This document shows, piece after piece, positions 8,728 through 13,838 of a stretch of 13,838 nt of DNA (positions are counted from its first letter, which is position 1; each line of letters opens with the position of its first letter). The position numbers and the translations under genes were made by a program. The notes under the pieces are model-generated. The model did no database searches. It saw only the letters and a program-made list of their open reading frames with translations, and had not been told where the DNA came from. This stretch comes from JAEXNA01 sp050486105 (GTDB lineage Bacteria; Vulcanimicrobiota; Xenobia; Xenobiales; JADMJV01): NCBI GenBank assembly GCA_050486105.1, contig JBJHCR010000171.1:1-13838 (forward strand), given 5' to 3'.

Positions 8728-9152
8728 CCCTCTACAACCATTCTCTCGCCCTCCCCAAGACCGACGAACCACGCCAAAGCTATTTTCTTTAGAGGGTTTG
8801 CACTCTCCTTTTCCTCGGAGCCGAGCAAGGCGTTTGCCAAGATTTGTCGGACCGATGGTGACCAGGCGATCTCGAAGCTCTGAGAAAGGGCGTTGGAATT
8901 TTCGCTCGCATCTTCTGAGGTGGCTGCCAAGTCCAGCGTTGAGTTCGGCTGCAAGCCGCTCGCCTTCAAGCCGAACTCGGCCGAATGCACAAGTTCCCGA
9001 GATTTTTGAAGAGAGGGGTGTCGACTGACCGCCGTTTGCACAAACTCGGCCGGGTCCGAGAATCCTTGAGGACTAACAGGCCTCGGAAGCAAATCGAGAA
9101 TCGCCAAGAGCAGGAGGGTCAGCCGAAGAGAAAATGGTTGGTTCGGTGACAT
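8724..9152 (-). CDS. Short TolC-like outer membrane efflux protein fragment
   Basis: This is a 142-residue protein starting at ATG 9152, behind GGGAGG at good spacing. The TTG 12 bases upstream lies before the ribosome site and is unlikely to be used. Residues 1-30 form a signal peptide (LRLTLLLLAILDLLP). Residues 33-94 match the start of TolC/outer-membrane-efflux family proteins: DPAEFVQTAVSRHPSLQKSR, then HSAEFGLKASGLQPNSTLDL, and LSQSFE. Family members continue for about 300 more residues; this one diverges after SQSFE and stops at EGERMVVEG. No other frame downstream continues the family, because gspF begins there. It is either a truncated remnant kept as a translational lead-in for gspF (GTGA overlap) or a short periplasmic derivative. 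It cannot form a TolC barrel on its own. Confidence 0.62.
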   Translation of the reverse strand: MSPNQPFSLRLTLLLLAILDLLPRPVSPQGFSDPAEFVQTAVSRHPSLQKSRELVHSAEFGLKASGLQPNSTLDLAATSEDASENSNALSQSFEIAWSPSVRQILANALLGSEEKESANPLKKIALAWFVGLGEGERMVVEG

Positions 9153-9167
9153 TTTTCCTCCCAATCG

Positions 9168-9425
9168 CTACGGACGCATCGAGGGTGCGCGAAAGGTCAG
9201 ATACAGACGAGGCTCAGAGCAGAAGAAAGTTCTCGTTTCCGGCCGGGAGACATTCCACACCACGAGAGGTTTGTTCTTGCTCGGCAGAGGCGAGATAAAG
9301 AAGTCCGCGGTGTTGAGATAAGGGTCGACTGCAAATGCAGGCCCAGGACCAAGCGAGATGTGCGTTGCTCCGCCGAATTTAGGCTTGACATGGGTGGGGT
9401 CGACGACGTAGTATTCCGCAGATAA
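9168..9425 (-). pseudogene. Start-less 85-codon reading frame, probable 3' remnant of a lost gene
   Basis: The frame between the TAG at 9426-9428 and the TAG at 9168-9170 reads as protein-like sequence: EYYVVDPTHVKPKFGG near the start, then FAVDPYLNTADFFISPLP, and PRLYLTFRAPSMRP at the end. It has no ATG, GTG or TTG in its first 50 codons or so and no ribosome site. Its stop is 15 bases before the ATG of the TolC-like gene, which is normal operon spacing. Its open part ends exactly at the palindrome at 9426-9592. I recognise no family. I infer the C-terminal end of a deleted first gene of the cassette; it could also be a chance open frame. Confidence 0.3.
9385..9414 (+). promoter_or_regulatory. 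Candidate sigma70-type promoter for the L25 gene
   Basis: TTGACA at 9385-9390 is a perfect -35 box. After an 18-base spacer, TAGTAT at 9409-9414 matches four of six -10 positions. Transcription would begin near 9421, giving a leader of about 200 bases that contains the 9426-9592 palindrome. The promoter lies inside the start-less minus-strand frame, so at most one of the two is likely to be fully functional today. Confidence 0.4.
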
Positions 9426-9592
9426 CTAGTACAACGTCCGCAAAATTCGTCCCTAGCCCTGGCGGCCATGCATCCTCTCTCGCAGCGTCGAAGCTCACTC
9501 AAATACGCCTGGTATTAAGCGTTCGCTTCTCCTTGCGACAGAGGCGCCTGACCACCATTCAGTAGGGACGAACTTCACAGACGTTGCACTAG
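9426..9592 (-). repeat. 167-bp imperfect palindrome: long hairpin RNA or MITE-like element
   Basis: The outer 30 bases of each end are inverted copies (9426-9455 against 9563-9592) with 25 matches: CTAGT, CAACGTC and TTCGTCCCTA recur in order on the opposite strand. Inside, TGGCGGCC (9460-9467) faces GACCACCA (9550-9557). Further in are CCTCT-C-TCGCA (9474-9484) with TGCGA-C-AGAGG (9534-9544), GAAGC with GCTTC (9490-9494, 9525-9529), and AATAC with GTATT (9502-9506, 9512-9516). All five outer mismatches and both mismatches of the 8-base helix are A-C on the plus strand, so they become G-U pairs in a minus-strand transcript. CTAG at both ends could instead be a 4-base target duplication of a small transposon derivative. 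Which of these it is remains open. Confidence 0.7.
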
Positions 9593-9620
9593 CAATTCTT
9601 ATTGGACAAGGAGACCCAAA

Positions 9621-10205
9621 ATGTCTCAGATAAGCCTTACGGCTGAGAAGCGTGATGATTCCGGTAAAGGTGTGGCTCGAAAGCTTCGTGCCTCTGGCCG
9701 GATACCAGGCGTGCTCTACGGAAAGTCGACTTCCCCGCAACTCTTTTCCGCCGATGAGAAAGTCGTCGCTGCGCTTATGAAAGAGCACGGCTTGAACTTC
9801 GTTCTTGAACTCGAACTCGAAGGAAAAAAGCATACCTGCATGATCGCTGACTACCAGCGTGACGTATTCCAGCGCTTTGTGACTCACCTCGACCTCAAAG
9901 TGATCGATATCAAGGACAAAGTCGTGGTCAAGATCCCTGTGGCTCTTACTGGGGATGCGGACGTGCGCGCTCGTGGTGGTATTGCTCAGTTGTACATGCG
10001 AGAACTGACCGTCAAGACTTTGCCGACCGAGATTCAAAAAGTTTTCACCATCGATGTGTCTAAGATGCGTCCTGGCGAAACTCTGCGCCTTTCCGAGGTT
10101 GCAGTGTCCGACACTCTGGAGAAGATGGACCCGCCTCACACTACGGTGGTGAACATCCTCGCTCCTCGTGCTCTGGCTGCTGCTCGTCAGCAATCGGCTT
10201 CTTAG
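9621..10205 (+). CDS. rplY: 50S ribosomal protein L25 / general stress protein Ctc
   Basis: This is a 194-residue two-domain L25 (Ctc/TL5 form), which binds 5S rRNA in the large subunit. The N-terminal domain (about 1-95) shows the family pattern EKRDDSGKGVARKLRASGRI followed by PGVLYGK, and ends with IADYQRDVFQRFVTHLDLKV. The C-terminal beta domain (about 96-185) includes VPVALTGDADVRARGG-type sequence (here IPVALTGDADVRARGG) and FTIDVSKMRPGETLRLSEV. The tail is Ala/Gln-rich. The start is ATG 9621, with AAGGAG 7 bases upstream. It is often found next to pth in bacteria, as here. The commonly adjacent prs gene is absent; the space upstream is instead taken by the palindrome and the divergent pseudopilin cassette. 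Confidence 0.95.
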   Translation: MSQISLTAEKRDDSGKGVARKLRASGRIPGVLYGKSTSPQLFSADEKVVAALMKEHGLNFVLELELEGKKHTCMIADYQRDVFQRFVTHLDLKVIDIKDKVVVKIPVALTGDADVRARGGIAQLYMRELTVKTLPTEIQKVFTIDVSKMRPGETLRLSEVAVSDTLEKMDPPHTTVVNILAPRALAAARQQSAS

Positions 10206-10262
10206 CATTTTTCTTGACGCATCGTCCTGAGTTGAAGATCTGGTCAGGAAGTTCTTTCCGGT

Positions 10263-10298
10263 TTGGGTCGCCGACCCAAGGAGTGCCCTCTGGGCACT
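10263..10298. other. Two adjacent perfect stem-loops after rplY
   Basis: TTGGGTC-GCC-GACCCAA (10263-10279) and AGTGCCC-TCT-GGGCACT (10282-10298) are perfect 7-base stems with 3-base loops, two bases apart, in the rplY-pth spacer. Neither is followed by a T run on either strand, so they are not standard intrinsic terminators. Farther on, GTTGG/CCAAC (10305-10309, 10360-10364) and GTTCG/CGAAC (10311-10315, 10343-10347) are nested, suggesting a longer structured leader. No open frame is convincing in this 299-base spacer (10206-10504). Confidence 0.5.
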
Positions 10299-10431
10299 AG
10301 CAGCGTTGGTGTTCGTTCAAGTATCGGCCGAAGCTAGTCGCTCGAACCGCCTAGCCAAGCCAACACTCGACCGGTATCCGGCGCCTCGATAACCGAAAAC
10401 AGAGAGTTGCTCCGGGCCTGACCCTATAGTT

Positions 10432-10464
10432 AGGAGACTCGACGACCCGGTCGTCGAGTCTCCT
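10432..10464. other. Perfect 15-bp inverted repeat upstream of pth
   Basis: AGGAGACTCGACGAC (10432-10446) is followed by CCG and then its exact reverse complement (10450-10464). It ends 40 bases before the pth start. No T run follows on either strand. It could be an RNase-processing hairpin, a regulator site or a factor-assisted terminator between rplY and pth; the sequence does not decide. Confidence 0.55.
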
Positions 10465-10504
10465 CTACGATCTCGAACAGTCTGCAAGTCTCGGTGAGCA
10501 AAGC

Positions 10505-11179
10505 TTGAACGCCAACATTAAAGTCTTGATAGGGCTGGGAAATCCTGGCCCAAAGTATGAAAGGACCCGGCACAATTTTGGGTTCTTGATTCTCGAACGC
10601 CTCGTTCAGCGTTGGCAATCGGAGGGCTCTTGGAAAATGGTGCAGGAGCTTCGTGAGCCAAACCTTTTTCGGATGCAAACCTGGCAGAAGTCAGGGCAAG
10701 AAGAGCTTCACCAGACTTTTCTGGTTTGGCCTTGGACCTTCATGAATCGTTCGGGGGCAGTCTTCTCCGGGTTTCCACAAATTCTCGGCCCACCCAGCAC
10801 TTCCGTTTTGGTTCTGGTCGATGATCTCAGCTTGCCTCTTGGGCAGATGCGACTTCGACGAGGAGGGTCGGCGGGGGGGCATAACGGTTTAAAAAGTATC
10901 GAGGAGGCCCTGGGGACCCAGGAGTATCCCCGGTTACGTTTGGGTATCGGGCATCCCGGTTCGGAGATCCCCGTGGTTGAGTATGTGCTGTGCCCCTTTG
11001 ATCCCACGGAGCTTTCGACTGTTGGGACGGTGACTGACGCTGCCGCCCAAGCTGTGGAACGGTGGCTGAGCGGAGAAGAATTCTCTCGCGTGGTTCAAGC
11101 GGTGAATGGTTGGCGACTTCCGCAAGAGACCGATGCTGGAGAGTCCATGACAGATTCCGAGGCTTCGCATGCACTTTAG
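10505..11179 (+). CDS. pth: Peptidyl-tRNA hydrolase
   Basis: This cytoplasmic enzyme cleaves peptidyl-tRNAs released from stalled ribosomes, freeing tRNA and peptide. The 224 residues carry the bacterial Pth hallmarks: VLIGLGNPGPKYERTRHNFG (catalytic His23 and the substrate-contacting Asn13), WTFMNRSG (Asn81), VDDLSLPLG (Asp106, the catalytic partner) and GGHNGLKS (His126, Asn127). The C-terminal tail after about residue 203 (LPQETDAGES onward) is longer than the usual ~195-residue form and unconserved. The start is TTG 10505, preceded by GGTGAG; no ATG or GTG in frame would keep the GLGNPG motif intact. Its 3' end overlaps the NhaC-family gene by 11 bases, so the two are likely co-transcribed and coupled. 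Confidence 0.95.
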   Translation: MNANIKVLIGLGNPGPKYERTRHNFGFLILERLVQRWQSEGSWKMVQELREPNLFRMQTWQKSGQEELHQTFLVWPWTFMNRSGAVFSGFPQILGPPSTSVLVLVDDLSLPLGQMRLRRGGSAGGHNGLKSIEEALGTQEYPRLRLGIGHPGSEIPVVEYVLCPFDPTELSTVGTVTDAAAQAVERWLSGEEFSRVVQAVNGWRLPQETDAGESMTDSEASHAL

Positions 11180-13109
11180 GCTCTCTAGATGGCTGTTCTT
11201 GGTCCTCCTGGTGCTTGGGGGGAATCCCGCTTGGGCGCAGGTTTCAGAACTGAAGGTCAAAGAAGCGCCCGAGGTTCTCCTCCGGGCGGTTCCCTACTCT
11301 CTTAAGTTAGAAAATCCAACGGCGAATTCCATAGAGATGGATTTGAAGCTGGAGGGTCTGCAGATCGAGGGAGATCGCTGGTCCGGACTCACTATAGAGC
11401 CCGGGGAAGAGTTGGAGATCGAGGTTCGAACTCTGCCGGGATCTCAGTCCACTTGGTCCCTTTCGGCCAGCGCAGCCGATGGCTCGATGTCTGAGAAGTT
11501 GGCCTCGGGCAGGGTGCTGTCGGCGTGGCTTGCTTTGATTCCCCCAGCCATCGCCATCGGAGTAGCTTTGATTTCCAAGCAAGTCTTGTTAGCTCTGATT
11601 CTCGGGATATTCAGTGGAGGAATTCTGGTATCCGGGGCTGTGCTCCCAGGTTTTGCCATGACCTTGGACCAATTCTTGGTGAACTCCCTAGCAGACAAGG
11701 ACCACGCGTTCATATTGCTGTTCACCATGTCTCTCGGTGGGATGGTGGCCCTGGTTTCGGCCTCTGGTGGCATGCAGGGCCTAGTGGAAAGCATGAGTCG
11801 GTGGGCTAAGACGCCTGCCTCGACTCAGGTAGCCACTTGGGCCATGGGAGTGGCAATCTTTTTTGATGACTACGCCAACACTCTGTTGGTGGGTCAAACG
11901 ATGCGACCGGTTACCGACAAGCATCGCATCTCCAGAGAAAAGCTAGCCTATCTGGTGGACTCCACGGCGGCCCCGATTGCGAGCATTGCTCTAGTCTCTA
12001 CTTGGATCGGGTATGAGATGAGCCTGATTTCTGCGAGTCTCCAACAGGTTGGTATCGACCGAAACGTCTATGAGGTTTTTCTGGAGTCCATCCTTCACCG
12101 ATACTACGCCATTTATGCCCTGATCTTTGTTTTGGCAGTCGCCTGGATGCATCGGGATTTTGGACCCATGCTCAAAGCTGAGCGCCGGGCCGCGGCTGGA
12201 CAATTGAGTTCGGAGAGTGGGAGCAACCTCGAGAAGCCAGCAGAGTTCGAGGAGGCGACTTGGGGTCGTTCGGCCTGGGATGCTGTCTTGCCCGTAGGAA
12301 CGGTCCTCTTTGGGACAATTCTAGGTCTAGCCATCACCGGATACCAGGAACTCGGTGCTCTTCCCGAAGCCAACACCAGTATCGGGGCTTTTGCAAGATT
12401 GGTGACCGAGGGCAACTCTTTCAAAGCTCTGCTCTGGGCCTCGGTGGCTGGTGGCATCTTGTCGGCGCTGATCAGTAAAATTCGCTATAGGGTGTCTCTG
12501 GAAAAGCTCACTGAAGTCTATATGAAAGGCGTCACCCATATGGTCATGGCCTGTGTGGTGCTGGTTTTAGCCTGGGCCATAGGTGACGTTTGCGAGAAGG
12601 TCGGCACCGGTTTGTTCCTAGTGGAACTCTCTCGAGGGCTGCTCTCCCCCACCCTGCTGCCCACAGTGACGTTCTTGCTGGCTGCGGTGGTGGCTTTCTC
12701 CACGGGCACCTCTTGGGCCACTATGGCCATCGTTATGCCCCTAGCGGTGAGGCTGTCCTATCAACTCCCTTTGGAGGTCGGCCTGTCTCCCGAGGCAACC
12801 GACACCATTTTGATTGCCACTATAGCTTCGGTTTTGGCCGGGGCCACTTTTGGAGATCATTGTTCGCCGATTTCCGACACCACCATCATGTCGAGCGTAG
12901 CCTCTGGATGTCATCACATCGACCACGTGAGGACTCAGATTCCTTACGCACTAACTACCGCAGGTCTGGCCGTGTTCTTGGGAACTCTCCCGGCCGCCTA
13001 CGCCATAAATCCTTGGATTTTGAATCTGTTGGGAATAATAGCGGTGGTTCTGGTGGTAAGGTTTGTAGGGGAGCCAGTCCTAGAGCCAAAGGAAAGTGAC
13101 AATTCATGA
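11169..13109 (+). CDS. NhaC-family Na+/H+ antiporter with signal peptide and extracytoplasmic N-terminal domain
   Basis: This is a 646-residue inner-membrane transporter of the Na_H_antiporter (NhaC) family, expected to exchange Na+ for H+ or, in some relatives, move organic acids or amino acids. Residues 1-23 look like a cleavable Sec signal (LFLVLLVLGGNPAWA-Q). Residues about 24-115 are hydrophilic and strand-rich, and probably face the periplasm. Membrane segments start near 117. Family motifs are IFFDDYANTLLVG (230-242), AYLVDSTAAPIASIALVSTW (260-279), FSTGTSWATMAIVMPLAV (about 510) and ATFGDHCSPISDTTIMSS (about 558-575). The ATG at 11169 has GAGG 6 bases upstream and lies inside the end of pth. 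The stop overlaps the terC-like start as ATGA. Exact substrate is not determined by the sequence. Confidence 0.88.
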   Translation: MHFRLSRWLFLVLLVLGGNPAWAQVSELKVKEAPEVLLRAVPYSLKLENPTANSIEMDLKLEGLQIEGDRWSGLTIEPGEELEIEVRTLPGSQSTWSLSASAADGSMSEKLASGRVLSAWLALIPPAIAIGVALISKQVLLALILGIFSGGILVSGAVLPGFAMTLDQFLVNSLADKDHAFILLFTMSLGGMVALVSASGGMQGLVESMSRWAKTPASTQVATWAMGVAIFFDDYANTLLVGQTMRPVTDKHRISREKLAYLVDSTAAPIASIALVSTWIGYEMSLISASLQQVGIDRNVYEVFLESILHRYYAIYALIFVLAVAWMHRDFGPMLKAERRAAAGQLSSESGSNLEKPAEFEEATWGRSAWDAVLPVGTVLFGTILGLAITGYQELGALPEANTSIGAFARLVTEGNSFKALLWASVAGGILSALISKIRYRVSLEKLTEVYMKGVTHMVMACVVLVLAWAIGDVCEKVGTGLFLVELSRGLLSPTLLPTVTFLLAAVVAFSTGTSWATMAIVMPLAVRLSYQLPLEVGLSPEATDTILIATIASVLAGATFGDHCSPISDTTIMSSVASGCHHIDHVRTQIPYALTTAGLAVFLGTLPAAYAINPWILNLLGIIAVVLVVRFVGEPVLEPKESDNS

Positions 13110-13838
13110 TTGAGGTAGGAACCGAAGTTTGGATTGCTTTCAATGCCACGGTTGTGGTTCTACTTCTCCTGGACCTGGGTCTGTTTCATCGTCGGCCGGA
13201 GAAAATTCCCGTGCGTCGAGCTCTCATCGAGTCAGCTTTTTGGATTTTGCTCTCGCTGGCTTTCAACGGCTGGGTGACCTTCGAATTCGGAACCATCAAG
13301 GGGCTGGAGTTTCTCACTGGATATATCTTGGAGAAGTCCCTCTCGGTAGACAATCTCTTTGTCTTTCTCTTAATCTTCTCGTACTTTAAGGTGCCTGCGG
13401 AGCTTCAGCATCGAGTTCTTTTTTTGGGGATCCTCGGTGCTCTGGTCATGCGCGGAGTGTTCATCTATCTCGGGGTGACTTTGGTCAGGGAGTTCCACTG
13501 GGTGTTGTACCTTTTCGGAGCGTTTCTGATCTACAGTGGGTTCAAGTTGCTGATGTTTGACGATGACGAGGATGCCAGCCCGGAGAACGCCTTGGTGAAG
13601 AAATTGCGCAAGCATATTCGACTCACTGACGGATATCGCGGGGAGCGCTTTGTGGTGGTGGAGGACGGCGTTCGTAAGTTCACCCCGCTGTTTCTGGTCC
13701 TAGTGGCCATCGAGACCAGCGACGTACTTTTTGCCATCGACTCCATTCCCGCTGTGTTCGGAGTGACCCAGGATCCATTTATCGTCTACACTTCGAATAT
13801 TATGGCCATTCTCGGCTTGCGGGCCCTCTATTTTGCTC
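13106..13838 (+). CDS. TerC/Alx-family integral membrane protein, 3' end outside window
   Basis: 244 codons are visible and the frame is still open at the right edge. It matches the TerC/Alx/YkoY family, whose studied members export Mn2+ or take part in tellurite resistance and metal insertion into exported proteins. The N-terminal helix AFNATVVVLLLLDLGLFHRR and the motif EKSLSVDNLFVFLLIF (76-91) are diagnostic. So are IETSDVLFAIDSIPAVFGVT (202-221) and the following TSNIMAILGLRALYF. An acidic loop, FDDDEDASPE (151-160), sits between helices. The ATG at 13106 overlaps the antiporter stop (ATGA), so translation is coupled. No yybP-ykoY-type manganese riboswitch can precede it here, because it directly abuts the antiporter gene; control would be through the pth operon. 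Confidence 0.9.
   Translation, partial: MIEVGTEVWIAFNATVVVLLLLDLGLFHRRPEKIPVRRALIESAFWILLSLAFNGWVTFEFGTIKGLEFLTGYILEKSLSVDNLFVFLLIFSYFKVPAELQHRVLFLGILGALVMRGVFIYLGVTLVREFHWVLYLFGAFLIYSGFKLLMFDDDEDASPENALVKKLRKHIRLTDGYRGERFVVVEDGVRKFTPLFLVLVAIETSDVLFAIDSIPAVFGVTQDPFIVYTSNIMAILGLRALYFA

Noticed and set aside
8728..8772. Upstream GTG start for gspF
   Set aside because: It would add 15 Arg/Gly-rich residues without family similarity and has no ribosome site. GTG 8727 gives the GTGA overlap seen at other junctions of the cassette.
9197..9502. 101-codon minus-strand frame in the spacer
   Set aside because: Ser/Arg/Cys-rich with no domain-like pattern. The alternative frame at 9168-9425 looks far more protein-like, and the 5' part lies inside the palindrome.
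9421..9600. Plus-strand 6S RNA or L25 leader reading of the palindrome
   Set aside because: A plus-strand fold with a closing stem, an 18 by 18 bubble and a terminal arm first looked 6S-like. The mismatches pair as G-U only on the minus strand, which closes the bubble into helices, and I see no conserved 6S sequence elements. Kept only as something to test.
9495..10208. 237-codon minus-strand frame covering rplY
   Set aside because: The plus strand encodes a full L25 protein with a good ribosome site; the antisense frame has no family features.
10263..10464. Intrinsic terminators between rplY and pth
   Set aside because: The stems are perfect, but none is followed by a T run on either strand.
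10206..10504. tRNA gene or CRISPR array in the spacer
   Set aside because: No cloverleaf with a standard T arm could be built on either strand, and no direct repeats with regular spacers are present.

Overview
This window looks like the genome of a Gram-negative-type (diderm) bacterium. It encodes an outer-membrane-efflux-like (TolC-like) fragment, type II secretion/type IV pilus inner-membrane and pseudopilin proteins, and secreted proteins with Sec signal peptides. GTG and TTG starts are common. No gene here fixes the phylum, so I do not name one. The window splits into a minus-strand half (1-9152) and a plus-strand half (9621-13838), separated by an unusual spacer.

Minus strand, read right to left from 9152 to 4870: six tightly coupled genes. 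They are a short TolC-like protein, a GspF/PilC-type inner-membrane platform protein, a GspK/PilX-like pseudopilin, a degenerate bacterial sugar transferase, a GspJ/PilW-like pseudopilin, and a GspI/PilV-like pseudopilin fused to a TolB-type beta-propeller. Four of the five junctions are 4-base GTGA/ATGA overlaps; the fifth (gspF to gspK-like) is a 3-base gap. Downstream, 151 bases further on the same strand, a very large secreted RHS/YD-repeat protein starts at 4718 and runs off the left edge (at least 1572 residues). No ATPase (GspE/PilB), secretin, prepilin peptidase or major pseudopilin lies in the window. The cassette is therefore either an accessory pseudopilus that borrows those parts or one segment of a larger system.

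Spacer 9153-9620: it holds an 85-codon start-less reading frame on the minus strand that looks like the 3' end of a lost gene. Next to it is a 167-bp palindrome (9426-9592) bounded by CTAG. Its arm mismatches all become G-U pairs on the minus strand. A possible plus-strand promoter for the ribosomal protein gene lies at 9385-9414.

Plus strand: ribosomal protein L25/Ctc (9621-10205), a 299-base spacer rich in perfect stem-loops, then the coupled genes pth (peptidyl-tRNA hydrolase), an NhaC-type Na+/H+ antiporter with a signal peptide and an extracytoplasmic domain, and a TerC/Alx-family membrane protein that runs off the right edge. These are housekeeping and ion-homeostasis genes.

The strongest candidate for something undescribed is the pseudopilin cassette. 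It contains a pilin-propeller fusion and a sugar-transferase homologue without its catalytic Asp-Glu pair, and it is followed directly by an exported RHS protein.
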